DNA from: an uncultured Eubacteriales bacterium
GTDB lineage: Bacteria; Bacillota; Clostridia; Oscillospirales; Ruminococcaceae
Assembly: GCA_900319075.1 (NCBI GenBank)
Contig: ONMZ01000006.1
Coordinates: 28,032-92,031 of the forward strand
Direction of reading: 5' to 3'
Length of the DNA: 64,000 nucleotides
Shown: piece by piece, positions 34,463 through 43,689 of the stretch
Position numbering within the stretch: the stretch's first letter is position 1
Layout: each line of letters opens with the position of its first letter
Notes under the pieces: model-generated
What the model was told of the DNA's origin: nothing
Database searches by the model: none
The model's input: only the letters and a program-made list of their open reading frames with translations
Program-made: the position numbers and the translations under genes

Positions 34463-36985
34463 ATGAAACAACGATTTGATGTAACGGGGATGACCTGTTC
34501 CGCCTGCAGCGCAAGGGTAGAAAAGGCTGTAAAAAAGCTTGAAGGCGCAAACGATGTACAGGTCAACCTGCTCACCGCAAGCATGAATGTGGATTACGAC
34601 CCTGATAAGCTTGACGAAAGCGGGATCATCTCGGCGGTGACAAAAGCCGGCTACGGAGCAAGGGTAAAAGGCGAGGCCGGCAGAAAAGCCTCCCACACAC
34701 CTCAGGGTCCCACACCTGCCGAGGAGGCACGAAGGGCTATGAAGTCACGGACAATCTGGTCCTTTGTACTGCTGATCCCCCTTATGTACATCTCTATGGG
34801 GCATATGGCAGGGCTTCCCCTCCCCTTTTTCCTTGAGGGAAAGGAAAACAGCGTAAGCTACGCCTTTGCACAGTTCCTGCTGTGCCTGCCTGTGGCATAT
34901 ATCAATTCATTCTACTACACAAGAGGCTGGAAAAACATCTTCCGCCTTTCTCCGAATATGGATTCACTTATCGCCGTTGGCTCCACAGCGTCGGTGGTTT
35001 ACGGCATATTCGGCATCTTTATGATGAGCTATGGTATTTCCCACGGGGATATGGAAACGGTTGAGCGTTACCGCCACGATCTTTATTTTGAATCTGCGGT
35101 GATGATACTTACCCTTGTTGACCTGGGCAAGTACCTTGAGGCAAGGTCAAAAAGCAAGACCGGCAGTGCAATTTCCGCCCTTATGGATCTTTCACCGAAA
35201 AGCGCCTCGGTGGAGCGTGAGGGGACGGTGCAGCGGATCCCTGTGGAGGAGCTTGAAAAGGGCGACATAGTCGTAATAAAAGCCGGTGAAAGTATCCCCT
35301 GCGACGGAGTGGTGGTCTTTGGATCCGCTTCGGTGGATCAGTCAGCCATAACCGGCGAGAGCATACCCGTTGAAAAAAGCACCGGTGACAAGGTCATCAG
35401 CGCAACGATAAACAAAAGCGGTTTTGTGAAAATAAAAGCTACCCGTGTGGGGGACGAGACCACCCTTTCGGGAATAATCCGGCTGGTGGAGGAGGCCTCC
35501 TCATCAAAGGCGCCTATTGCAAAGCTTGCGGATAAGATCGCAGGATTTTTCGTTCCCGTGGTCATGGGTATCGCCCTTGTTACCGCTCTGGTGTGGCTGC
35601 TTGTGTGGCAAAGTGCAGAATTTGCACTTTCCTGTGCTATCTGCGTGCTGGTGATCTCCTGTCCCTGCGCTTTGGGGCTTGCTACTCCTGTGGCAATAAT
35701 GGTGGGCACTGGCAAGGGTGCAGAAAACGGGATCCTCATAAAATCCGGCGAGGCACTTGAGACCCTTTGCAAAGCAGATACGGTGGTGCTTGATAAAACA
35801 GGTACCGTTACATGGGGAAAGCCCCGTGTAACAGAGGTCTGCGCTGTAAACGCAGACAAACAGGAGCTTTTGCAGATCGCCTGCTCTCTTGAAAACCGCA
35901 GCGAACACCCCCTTGCAAAAGCGGTGTGCGACTATTGCAAGGATATAGAGCTTTTGCCTGTAACGGACTTTCGCACCCACGCAGGACTTGGCGTCAGCGC
36001 ACAGGTGGGAGGAGTCATGTGCTATGGGGGAAGCCCCAGATTTCTTGAACAGCAGGGAGTTCTCGTCAAAAGCAGGGAGCTTGAGGGGATATTGGACAAA
36101 ATGCTCACTCCCCTTGTGTTTGCCACAGACAAAAAGATCCTTGGGGCGATCTGCGTTGAGGATACCGTAAAACCCGACAGTCCACAGGCTGTAAGGGAGC
36201 TTAAAGCCAGAGGGATAAAGGTAGTGCTGCTCACCGGGGACAGTAAGGCAGCCGGCGAAAAAACAGGAGCACAGATAGGTGCCGACGAAGTGATCGCACA
36301 GGTGCTCCCGGAGGATAAGGAAAAGGTGGTCTCCAAGCTTCAGCAGCAAGGCAGGATCGTGGCGATGGTGGGCGACGGCATAAACGACGCCCCTGCCCTT
36401 GCAAGAGCAGATGTGGGCATAGCCATAGGAGCAGGCACGGATATCGCCATTGAAAGCGCAGATGCGGTGCTTATGAAAAACACTCTGTCAGACGTTATAT
36501 CCGCCATAGACCTTAGCCGCAAGGTGATAACAAACATAAAACAAAACCTTTTCTGGGCGCTGTTTTACAATGTCCTTGCAATACCCCTTGCAGCAGGGGT
36601 GTTCTTCAGCGCCCTGGGCTGGCGTTTAAGCCCTATGATAGGCGCTGCTGCCATGAGCATGAGCAGCATTTTCGTGGTGAGCAACGCTCTTAGGCTGCGC
36701 CGCTTCAAGCCATCAGCTGCCGATCCCCTGCCGGATCAGGGGGATAACGATATAACACAGATCAAGGAGGAAAAAGAAATGAAAAACTACACTATGAAGA
36801 TCAAAGGTATGATGTGCCAGCACTGTGTGGCTCACGTTAAAAAAGCCCTTGAGACCGCCGGTGCAGACGCACAGGTGGACCTTGACAAGGGTGAGGCTTA
36901 TATAAAAGCCGACAGCAGCATTTCCACAGATACCCTCACCAAGGCTGTCACCGATGCAGGCTATGAGGTGACCGGGATAGAATAG
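34463..36985 (+). CDS. copA: Copper-exporting P1B-type ATPase with fused C-terminal CopZ domain
   Basis: 840 residues. Order: N-terminal metal-binding domain (GMTCSACSARVEKAV), eight membrane helices, A-domain SAITGESIPVEK, the CPC metal channel motif in ISCPCALGLATPV, phosphorylation site DKTGTVTWGKP, SEHPLAKAV, and GDGINDAPALARADVGIAIG. It pumps Cu(I) out. Beyond the normal end (VVSNALRLRRFKP) the frame runs through a charged linker into a second heavy-metal domain of 68 residues (MKIKGMMCQHC). That domain starts with its own Met and ribosome site, so a stop codon has apparently been lost between copA and copZ. Confidence 0.95.
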   Translation: MKQRFDVTGMTCSACSARVEKAVKKLEGANDVQVNLLTASMNVDYDPDKLDESGIISAVTKAGYGARVKGEAGRKASHTPQGPTPAEEARRAMKSRTIWSFVLLIPLMYISMGHMAGLPLPFFLEGKENSVSYAFAQFLLCLPVAYINSFYYTRGWKNIFRLSPNMDSLIAVGSTASVVYGIFGIFMMSYGISHGDMETVERYRHDLYFESAVMILTLVDLGKYLEARSKSKTGSAISALMDLSPKSASVEREGTVQRIPVEELEKGDIVVIKAGESIPCDGVVVFGSASVDQSAITGESIPVEKSTGDKVISATINKSGFVKIKATRVGDETTLSGIIRLVEEASSSKAPIAKLADKIAGFFVPVVMGIALVTALVWLLVWQSAEFALSCAICVLVISCPCALGLATPVAIMVGTGKGAENGILIKSGEALETLCKADTVVLDKTGTVTWGKPRVTEVCAVNADKQELLQIACSLENRSEHPLAKAVCDYCKDIELLPVTDFRTHAGLGVSAQVGGVMCYGGSPRFLEQQGVLVKSRELEGILDKMLTPLVFATDKKILGAICVEDTVKPDSPQAVRELKARGIKVVLLTGDSKAAGEKTGAQIGADEVIAQVLPEDKEKVVSKLQQQGRIVAMVGDGINDAPALARADVGIAIGAGTDIAIESADAVLMKNTLSDVISAIDLSRKVITNIKQNLFWALFYNVLAIPLAAGVFFSALGWRLSPMIGAAAMSMSSIFVVSNALRLRRFKPSAADPLPDQGDNDITQIKEEKEMKNYTMKIKGMMCQHCVAHVKKALETAGADAQVDLDKGEAYIKADSSISTDTLTKAVTDAGYEVTGIE
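36779..36985 (+). CDS. Nested in-frame CopZ-like copper chaperone (candidate internal initiation product)
   Basis: Within the last part of copA, ATG at 36779 is codon 773 of that frame and is preceded by AAGGAGG with 8-nt spacing, as good as any start in the window. The 68-residue product would be a complete heavy-metal-associated domain (GMMCQHCVAHVKKAL; Cys-x2-Cys). Free CopZ delivers Cu(I) to CopA. Translation of both a fused and a free form is therefore possible; only protein data can decide. Confidence 0.55.
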   Translation: MKNYTMKIKGMMCQHCVAHVKKALETAGADAQVDLDKGEAYIKADSSISTDTLTKAVTDAGYEVTGIE

Positions 36986-37003
36986 ACCCGCCAAGGAGCA
37001 GCT

Positions 37004-37276
37004 ATGGATATTATCAGACGAAGATATACCTTTTACGGCAGGGTCCAGGGCGTGGGTTTCAGATACCGTGCGTACTATGCCGCCCGTGAATTTGGCGTTG
37101 CCGGCTGGGTAAAAAACGAGTACGACGGAAGCGTTGTAATGGAAGTCCAGGGTACAAGGGAAAACATCGACAGTATGCTGCAAAGCATCGAAAACGGCAG
37201 ATTTGTCAGCATCGACAACTTCCTGTGCCAAAGCGTACCCACCGGTGAGGGCAGCACATTCGAGATAATCGGTTAA
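37004..37276 (+). CDS. acyP: Acylphosphatase
   Basis: 90 residues, full length. It hydrolyses carboxyl-phosphate bonds in small acyl phosphates. The signature GRVQGVGFRYRAYYAAREFG holds the phosphate-binding loop and catalytic Arg, and GWVKNEYDGSV holds the catalytic Asn. AAGGAG lies just before the ATG. It begins 18 nt after copA, so it may be read through from the copper operon, though a functional link is not obvious. Confidence 0.95.
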   Translation: MDIIRRRYTFYGRVQGVGFRYRAYYAAREFGVAGWVKNEYDGSVVMEVQGTRENIDSMLQSIENGRFVSIDNFLCQSVPTGEGSTFEIIG

Positions 37277-37337
37277 GAATAATACAAGCAGCTGAGTGCA
37301 TATATTTCACCAAGAACAAATTTAACGTGGTGATGAT

Positions 37338-38030
37338 ATGCTATTTCAGCTGCTTGAACTTTTATGCTCAAATTTTCTGTTTTTTGCCCTCCACTTTGAC
37401 AGCTCCGGAGCTAACTTTCCAAAGCCCCTTTCCGCCAAAGAAGAACGTCGCTGCTTTGAAGCCATGGCGGCAGGCGACAAAAAAGCCCGTGACAAGCTTA
37501 TCGAGCATAACCTGCGCCTTGTGGCTCACATTATCAAAAAATATTACTCCGCCTCAGCCGATCAGGACGATCTTATCTCGGTGGGTACCATCGGGCTTAT
37601 AAAGGCAGTTTCCACATTTGACTACAAAAAAGGCTGCCGCTTTGCCACCTACGGCAGCAGATGTGTGGAAAACGAGATACTTATGTATTTTCGCAGCCAG
37701 AAAAAAACTGCCCTTGACAGGCATTTCGACGACCCGGTGGACTCGGATAAGGACGGAAATAAGCTTTGCCTTATCGACCTTATATCCGACGGAACAGATG
37801 TTGGGGACAAGATCGAGCTGGCAATTCGCTGCGAACAGCTCTATAAGTTTATCAGCTCCGAGCTGGATGAGCGGGAACAGACCATAATACGTCTGCGGTA
37901 CGGCCTTTGTAACGGAAAATCCCTTACTCAGCGTGAAGTCGCCGCAAAGCTGGGGATATCACGCTCGTATGTTTCAAGGATAGAAAAGAAAGCCCTGGAA
38001 GTGCTTAGGAGAAAATACGAGGGAAAATAA
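37338..38030 (+). CDS. sigK: Sporulation-type RNA polymerase sigma factor, SigK-like
   Basis: 230 residues. Region 2 (ARDKLIEHNLRLVAHIIKKYY, DDLISVGTIGLIKAV, TFDYKKGCRFATYGSRCVENEI) and region 4 (ELDEREQTIIRLRYGLCNGK, TQREVAAKLGISRSYVSRIEKKAL) match sigma-K/sigma-E. A short hydrophobic N-terminal stretch (LFQLLELLCSNFLFF) looks like the pro-sequence removed in mother-cell activation. The gene is uninterrupted: no skin-type element is present. It suggests a sporulation lineage even if the organism does not sporulate visibly. Confidence 0.88.
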   Translation: MLFQLLELLCSNFLFFALHFDSSGANFPKPLSAKEERRCFEAMAAGDKKARDKLIEHNLRLVAHIIKKYYSASADQDDLISVGTIGLIKAVSTFDYKKGCRFATYGSRCVENEILMYFRSQKKTALDRHFDDPVDSDKDGNKLCLIDLISDGTDVGDKIELAIRCEQLYKFISSELDEREQTIIRLRYGLCNGKSLTQREVAAKLGISRSYVSRIEKKALEVLRRKYEGK

Positions 38031-38114
38031 CCAAAAACAACATTTAAGATTTGTGAAAAGAGTAAAATTCGGCGTCCAAACCCCTGCTTTTGTGCACTTG
38101 ATACTAAAATCCTC

Positions 38115-38143
38115 TTGAAATAAAAGATGCAATATGTTATAAT
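38115..38143 (+). promoter_or_regulatory. Promoter of the multidomain c-di-GMP gene
   Basis: -35 TTGAAA, 17-bp spacer, -10 TATAAT. Confidence 0.75.
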
Positions 38144-38182
38144 GACTATGAACGGATCTTGCACCAAAGGAGGGATAATGAT

Positions 38183-41100
38183 ATGGATAATCTTAAAACT
38201 GTGCTTATCGTTGACGATGCTTTTATTAACCGTGCTCTCCTTAAAAAACTTCTCTCCGGCTCATATAACGTGATCGAAGCCGAAGACGGCAAACAGGCGC
38301 TGGAAACTCTCCGCAAAGACCCCCAGAGCGTGTCTTGCGTCCTGTTGGATCTTGATATGCCTGTAATGAGCGGCTATGAGGTGCTCAGCGCTGTGCGGAT
38401 GGATCAGCAGCTCAACAAGATCCCTGTTGTTGTCACCACCTCCGGAGACAGCACAGACAGCGAGATAAAAGCCCTTTCATTCGGAGCCTGGGACTTTATC
38501 AAAAAGCCTATCGCTCCACAGGTGCTTAAATTCAGGATAAATAACGCCATTGAGCGCAGCCAGTTCACCGCCTATGAACAGCTGAAATACATGGCGGAGT
38601 TTGACCCACTTACAGATATTTTCAATAAGGACAAATTCTACTCTGAGACCGAAAAGCTTATTGCACAGCACCCGGACAAGCGCTTTGCGATCATCAGGCT
38701 TGACATAAACAATTTCAGCCTTATCAATTCCTTCTTTGGAATGGAAGAGGGCAATTCCCTTTTGCGCTATATCGCAAAGCATCTGCGTGTAAACACCGCC
38801 GATTTTATCGGCAGCGCTTTCGGAAGGATAGAGACGGACATCTTCGGTATCTGCGTTCCCTTCTCGGACAAGCAGAGCGTTGAGCATTTTGTTATGCGAA
38901 GCATGAACGCTTTGCAGAGCTTTTCCAACGCCTACTATATTGTCCCCTGCTTTGGCATATATATCACCGGGGAGGAAGATATCCCCGTGTCCATAATGTT
39001 TGACAGAGCCACCCTTGCGGCAAAGCACTGCAAAGGGAACTTTGTGAACTATTTTGAATATTATAACGACGATATGCGCCTTCGCATCGAGAAGGAGCAG
39101 GAGATAACCAACGATATGAATATTGCCCTCCAGGACAGACAGTTCACTATCTACGTACAGCCAAAGTATAACATTATGACCAACACACCCGCAGGAGGCG
39201 AGGTGCTCGTCAGATGGATACACCCCACAAAGGGAATGATACCTCCGGGATTTTTCATACCCCTGTTTGAAAAGAACGGCTTTGTGGTAAAGCTTGACGC
39301 ATATGTGTGGGAAGAGGCCTGCATAATGCTGAAAAAATGGATAGACCAGGGCAGAGAGCCTAACCCTATCTCCGTTAACGTTTCAAGAGTTAATATTTAT
39401 AACCCACACTTTGTGGAGAATATCATAAAGCTGGTGGACAGGTACCAGATACCCCATAACCTGTTCAATGTGGAGCTTACCGAAAGCGCATATACCGACA
39501 ACCCTGAAATGATGGTAAAAGCCATCGAGGTGCTGCGTAACAACGGCTTTACCGTAATGATGGACGACTTCGGCAGCGGGTATTCATCTCTTAGTATGCT
39601 GAAAAATATACCTGTGGACGTTCTTAAAATAGATATGAACTTCTTTATCGACGCAAACAGCCAGAGCCGCTGTGAAAGCATCGTGGCATCTGTCGTAAGA
39701 ATGAGCAAGTGGCTGAATATCCCCGTTGTTGCCGAGGGTGTGGAAACCGAGGAGCAGATCGGATTTCTCAGAGAGATCGGCTGCGATTTTGTCCAGGGCT
39801 ACTACTACGCAAAGCCTATGAGCGTCAAGGATTACGAGCGCTATGCATTTGCCTCGGACGGAAACCTTAACGACCTTATCAATATGGGCAGAAATGCCTC
39901 TGAGATAATGAGCCTTATAAACAGCAAGGTGGTATTTACCGACAACCTCTCCCCTGCAGCGGTAATAGAGTGCGATATCTATGACCCGGAGGATATGGAA
40001 ATAATCCGTGTGAACGATGCGTTTTTTGAGCTTCTAAACTCCCCTTCAAGGGTCCTTTATAAGTATAACCCCATGGATATAGTCTACGAAAAGGACAGAT
40101 GGAAAATAGTTGAAACTGCCCGTGAAGCAATCGACTCAATGGGTACAGCCGAGTGCGAATACAACAGGTATATCTCGTTCAGCAACAGCTATAAGACTAT
40201 CCACGCCACAATGGAGTACATAGATACCATCGGCAGCAAGGCTATCGTCCTTGTACAGCTTGAGGACGTTACGGTGGAAAGAGAGTTCCAGAAAAAGCTG
40301 GACAAGCTCCGCCAGTCCATGCACTCGGATTCCGGGCTGTCAAATCGTATGCTTATTGTGGACAATGAAAAGACAGAGCTTGATACACTTAGCTCTTTCT
40401 TCAGCGATAAATTCATTATCACCACCGCATCGGACGGCAAACAGGCGCTTGAAGCCCTGAAGGAAAACAACAACGTGGACATAATCATCGTTGATGTGGA
40501 TATGCCTGTGATGAACGGCATCGAATTTATGAAGATCAAAAATCAGGATCCTGCCCTTCAAAGCATACCTGTGGTCATAACCACCGCAGAAAATTCCGCC
40601 TCTTTGCAGCAGACCCTGCTCAGCATGAACGTTAACGATTATGTGGTCAAGCCCTATGTCCGTGAGACAATGGTCCGCAGAGTTGACAACGTTCTGGGCT
40701 CGGATAAGTATTTCCGTGAGGTCATCAACAGGCACAGCAATTCCCCTTGGGTCATAAACGACTACACCACCGGGATATATACCCGCAGCACCGCCGAAAA
40801 GCTCATCAATAAAATGATGAAGGAAAATGTGGGTATGTGTGCTTTTCTGACTATAACCGTGGACAGGTTCAAAGAGATAACCAAGGAAAACGGTGTACAG
40901 ATGACCGACAGGATGATCTTTGAGCTTGCACAGATGCTTGTATCCATGTTCAGGACAAACGACGTTGTTGCAAGGGTAAACGACGACGAGATATGTGTAC
41001 TTATGAGCAACATCGCCGGAGAGGAAACGGTCGAGGCAAAGTGCATACAGGTGACCGAAAAGATCGCCAATCTTGATCTGAAGCTTACCGCAGCCTACCT

Positions 41101-41236
41101 GTCCTGCACCATAGGAGCGGTTGTTCTTGCAAACAATATGCGTTTTGCCGAGATGCTCGACCTTTCTCACAGCGAGCTTGAAAAGGCAAAAAAGGACGGC
41201 ACAAGCTGGTCGGTAAAGCTCCTTGAAAACAAATAA
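38183..41236 (+). CDS. REC-GGDEF-EAL-linker-REC-GGDEF cyclic-di-GMP signalling protein
   Basis: 1017 residues. REC1 (1-120) has its phospho-Asp in LLDLDMPVMSG. GGDEF1 (about 135-290) is degenerate: RIETD replaces the active motif near 215. EAL (about 305-555) looks catalytic: GGEVLVRW, NVELTES, MDDFGSGYSS, LKIDMNFF, AEGVETEEQ. A PAS-like linker (560-700) leads to REC2 (about 715-840; VDVDMPVMNG, but VDN where the acidic pair is expected). GGDEF2 (860-1010) is also degenerate (RVNDDE). Net activity is therefore predicted to be c-di-GMP hydrolysis controlled by two receivers. GGAGGG is 9 nt before the ATG. No histidine kinase is adjacent on this strand. Confidence 0.9.
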   Translation: MDNLKTVLIVDDAFINRALLKKLLSGSYNVIEAEDGKQALETLRKDPQSVSCVLLDLDMPVMSGYEVLSAVRMDQQLNKIPVVVTTSGDSTDSEIKALSFGAWDFIKKPIAPQVLKFRINNAIERSQFTAYEQLKYMAEFDPLTDIFNKDKFYSETEKLIAQHPDKRFAIIRLDINNFSLINSFFGMEEGNSLLRYIAKHLRVNTADFIGSAFGRIETDIFGICVPFSDKQSVEHFVMRSMNALQSFSNAYYIVPCFGIYITGEEDIPVSIMFDRATLAAKHCKGNFVNYFEYYNDDMRLRIEKEQEITNDMNIALQDRQFTIYVQPKYNIMTNTPAGGEVLVRWIHPTKGMIPPGFFIPLFEKNGFVVKLDAYVWEEACIMLKKWIDQGREPNPISVNVSRVNIYNPHFVENIIKLVDRYQIPHNLFNVELTESAYTDNPEMMVKAIEVLRNNGFTVMMDDFGSGYSSLSMLKNIPVDVLKIDMNFFIDANSQSRCESIVASVVRMSKWLNIPVVAEGVETEEQIGFLREIGCDFVQGYYYAKPMSVKDYERYAFASDGNLNDLINMGRNASEIMSLINSKVVFTDNLSPAAVIECDIYDPEDMEIIRVNDAFFELLNSPSRVLYKYNPMDIVYEKDRWKIVETAREAIDSMGTAECEYNRYISFSNSYKTIHATMEYIDTIGSKAIVLVQLEDVTVEREFQKKLDKLRQSMHSDSGLSNRMLIVDNEKTELDTLSSFFSDKFIITTASDGKQALEALKENNNVDIIIVDVDMPVMNGIEFMKIKNQDPALQSIPVVITTAENSASLQQTLLSMNVNDYVVKPYVRETMVRRVDNVLGSDKYFREVINRHSNSPWVINDYTTGIYTRSTAEKLINKMMKENVGMCAFLTITVDRFKEITKENGVQMTDRMIFELAQMLVSMFRTNDVVARVNDDEICVLMSNIAGEETVEAKCIQVTEKIANLDLKLTAAYLSCTIGAVVLANNMRFAEMLDLSHSELEKAKKDGTSWSVKLLENK

Positions 41237-41438
41237 AGCCGCACTTTATGGACTGCACTTGTACAGAAGCATTATAAACTCTTTTTGGGGAAAACCCTTT
41301 TGCAAAAGGGTTATTCCCCAAACCCCTTTCCTAAAACTCTTAATGATTTTTAAACCCCGAGCAATAAAAAGATGTTCCTCAAAACAGTTCATAAGGCTTC
41401 TATATAAGTACTGCCCTTAATGTGCGGCTTTTTTATTA
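41231..41438. repeat. Palindromic dispersed repeat, copy 2 (about 208 bp)
   Basis: Outer arms AAGCCGCAC (41236-41244) and GTGCGGCTT (41422-41430) bound the element. Read on the minus strand, 41345-41416 is about 75% identical over 60 nt to 28124-28185 of copy 1. Plus-strand 41255-41281 matches the other end of copy 1 in 22 of 27 positions. An extra hairpin GGGGAAAACCCTTTT / AAAAGGGTTATTCCCC (41287-41319) sits in the middle. It separates two convergent genes. Confidence 0.7.
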
Positions 41439-42761
41439 CATATCCTCTATCAGATACGGCAGCTGTACCGTAAAGCATACGCCCGTCGGCTCGGTGTTTT
41501 CCACCCATACGCTTCCGTTGCAAAGCTGGACCACCCTTTGCACAAGGGCAAGTCCCAGTCCGTTGCCCTCGGTCGACCTGGAACGGTCGCCCTGATAGAA
41601 CTTTTCAAATATCTTCTTGCGCTTTTCGTCGGGTATACAAGGCCCGTCGTCGGATATCTTCACCACGATGCACTGCTCCCCGTGGTAAAGCTTCACCCCG
41701 ATGTGTCCGTTCTCGTCGGTGAACTTTATGGCGTTGTTGATAATGTTTTGCCATATCTGCGCCATAAGCTCCTCATTGCCTATGTATGTGGTCTGTTCAA
41801 GATCTACCTCAAGCTCGATATTCTTCTTTGACCACTCCGGCTCAAGGACAAGCAGTATCTTTCTTATCTGCTCGTCAAGCAGGAACTTGGACTTTTTACC
41901 GATAGTCTTTTGGTTTTCCAGCTTGGTAAGGCTGAGAATGTTGGTGGAAAGCTTGGTAAGCCTTGATGTCTCGTCAATTATTATCTGGGTGTATTCACGT
42001 CTGTCCTCCTCGGAAAGGTTCTCGTCCTGCAAAAGCTTGGCAAAACCCTGGATCGAGGCAAGGGGCGTTTTGAACTCGTGGGATACGCTGGATATGAAAT
42101 CTCCACGAAGGGTCTCGATCTCGGAAAGCTGCACCGCCATTTTATTGAAGTTGTTTGCAAGCATTCCGTACTCCATATCGTCCGGCACACGCACACGCAC
42201 CGTAAAGTTTCCCCTTGCGATCTCTGAGGTGGCACGGCTCATGTCGTGCAAAGGCTGAAGTATGGTCTTACCCACGAATGAGGTTATTATCGTACCGATA
42301 ACTATACAGCCCACAAAGGCAAGTATTATAACAAAGTTCACTATCCAGTACAAACTGTCGTTTGAAAAGTTGTCGATGTGATAATAGCTGTCAAATACCT
42401 TTATGACCATTGTGGCTTTGGGGATAATACCGGTGGCTTCTATATGATAGCCCTTGTCTTTTATGTCCGTGAGGTTTTCCCCGACTTCATAACTGTCCTC
42501 TTCAAGCAGCTCAACATTGAACCCGGAATTGGTCACCAGCGAAACGACCTTTGCCGCATCATATGTACCGTCGGCTTTTTTATCCCTGACCAGATCCGTA
42601 AGGGCGCTCACCGAAGCAGCAACTTCCGTAAGCTGTGTCTCTGCATTCTTTTTCATTATTGGTGAAAAGATCAGCAGCAGCAAAGATACCGAAACAGAGG
42701 CAGAAATAAGCATGACCATAAAAAACATAAACGAAAGCTTGAATTGCAGTGTGGTCTTCAT
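41436..42761 (-). CDS. Membrane sensor histidine kinase (PhoR-like)
   Basis: 441 residues. Helix 1 (12-34), an extracytoplasmic domain of about 110 residues, helix 2 (146-166), HAMP (167-220), HisKA with the phospho-His in SSVSHEFKTPLASIQ near 228, and HATPase with NNAIKF, DDGP and GLGLALVQR. It should autophosphorylate and pass phosphate to the regulator encoded 24 nt upstream. The neighbouring Na/Pi cotransporter and the Pho-type boxes in the adjacent interval support a phosphate-sensing role (inference). GGAGGTGAG precedes the ATG. Confidence 0.9.
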   Translation of the reverse strand: MKTTLQFKLSFMFFMVMLISASVSVSLLLLIFSPIMKKNAETQLTEVAASVSALTDLVRDKKADGTYDAAKVVSLVTNSGFNVELLEEDSYEVGENLTDIKDKGYHIEATGIIPKATMVIKVFDSYYHIDNFSNDSLYWIVNFVIILAFVGCIVIGTIITSFVGKTILQPLHDMSRATSEIARGNFTVRVRVPDDMEYGMLANNFNKMAVQLSEIETLRGDFISSVSHEFKTPLASIQGFAKLLQDENLSEEDRREYTQIIIDETSRLTKLSTNILSLTKLENQKTIGKKSKFLLDEQIRKILLVLEPEWSKKNIELEVDLEQTTYIGNEELMAQIWQNIINNAIKFTDENGHIGVKLYHGEQCIVVKISDDGPCIPDEKRKKIFEKFYQGDRSRSTEGNGLGLALVQRVVQLCNGSVWVENTEPTGVCFTVQLPYLIEDM

Positions 42762-42785
42762 ATTTTCCGCTCACCTCCATATCTT

Positions 42786-43460
42786 TTAGCCCTTGACAGC
42801 CTTATAACCCAGTCCTCTCACGGTAACGATGTTAAAATCCTTACAATCGCCGTATCTTTCACGCAGACGCTTTATGTGAACGTCCACCGTTCTTTCGTCA
42901 ACTTCCTTTTCCATTCCCCACAGCTCATCAAGGAGCTGGCGGCGGGTAAAGATCTTGTTGGGGTAAGAAAGAAGCTTGAAAAGCAGCATAAATTCCTTTG
43001 TGGGTATGGTCTCCGCCTGACCTCCCCCGATAGATACGCTTTGTGCATCGTAATCCAGCACGCTGTCACCTACGACAAGCGAGTGCTCCGAAGCCATTTT
43101 CGACCTTCTAAGCAGCGCTCCCACACGCAGCACCATCTCGTTGAGATCAATAGGCTTGACCATGTAATCGTCCGTGCCGGCAGTAAACCCCTCCTGCTTA
43201 TCCTCAAAAGTCTCCTTTGCGGTGACCATAAGTATAGGCAGGTCGTATTTTGCACGGCGCAGCTGTCTTGTAAGCTCATAGCCGTCCATATTTGGCATCA
43301 TAACGTCCGAGATGATAAGATCAATATTAGTCTTTTCCATAACGTCCAGCGCTTCAAGCCCGTCGTTTGCCGTATGGCATGAATATCCGTGCTGTTTCAG
43401 CGTTGCGCTGATAAGCTTTCTGAGGCTGGCGTCGTCTTCAACGATAAGTATCTGAAACAT
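42786..43460 (-). CDS. OmpR/PhoB-family response regulator (PhoP-like)
   Basis: 224 residues. The receiver has the acidic pocket (IVEDDASL), phospho-Asp in IISDVMMPNMDG near 54, and Lys in MVKPIDLNE. The winged-helix output domain ends with RRQLLDELWGMEKEVDERTVDVHIKRL-type sequence. Upstream on the same strand is an untranslated leader with UGAAAGGUGAGGGG before the ATG. That leader is complementary to a segment shared by the two small RNAs described below. It is cotranscribed with the kinase and is likely the activator of the Pho-type boxes at 43.69 and 44.06 kb (inference). Confidence 0.9.
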   Translation of the reverse strand: MFQILIVEDDASLRKLISATLKQHGYSCHTANDGLEALDVMEKTNIDLIISDVMMPNMDGYELTRQLRRAKYDLPILMVTAKETFEDKQEGFTAGTDDYMVKPIDLNEMVLRVGALLRRSKMASEHSLVVGDSVLDYDAQSVSIGGGQAETIPTKEFMLLFKLLSYPNKIFTRRQLLDELWGMEKEVDERTVDVHIKRLRERYGDCKDFNIVTVRGLGYKAVKG

Positions 43461-43578
43461 TTACCCCTCACCTTTCACATAATTCCATTTTTTCCATTCA
43501 AACCGCCCCCGGATAAACCCCGAAAAGGCATTTCCCTTTATTAGACAAGTTTACAACAAAATTATGAACTTGTGATTA

Positions 43579-43682
43579 AAATTTCCTGCGAAGCCATAAT
43601 CTTGTACACAATGCACAACTAAAGCAGCGAAAACGTTTAAGAAGTTTATATATTATGTGTAAGAGAAATTTCCTGCAAAGCC
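43579..43682 (+). repeat. 17-bp direct repeat upstream of small-RNA unit A
   Basis: AAATTTCCTGCGAAGCC at 43579-43595 and the same with one change at 43666-43682. Between them, TATATTATGTGT near 43649 resembles the -10 region of the two units, so this may be a decayed third unit. An inverted repeat ACAAGTT / AACTTGT lies at 43545-43573, in the presumed promoter region of the response regulator. Confidence 0.45.
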
Positions 43683-43689
43683 CCTGAAA

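Noticed and set aside
35504-36349. A 281-codon minus-strand open frame opposite copA (and similar ones opposite the BceB-like gene at 29209-30123 and the YfhO gene).
   Set aside because: They mirror the codon structure of long, clearly conserved genes, have no ribosome site or promoter, and show no protein family features.
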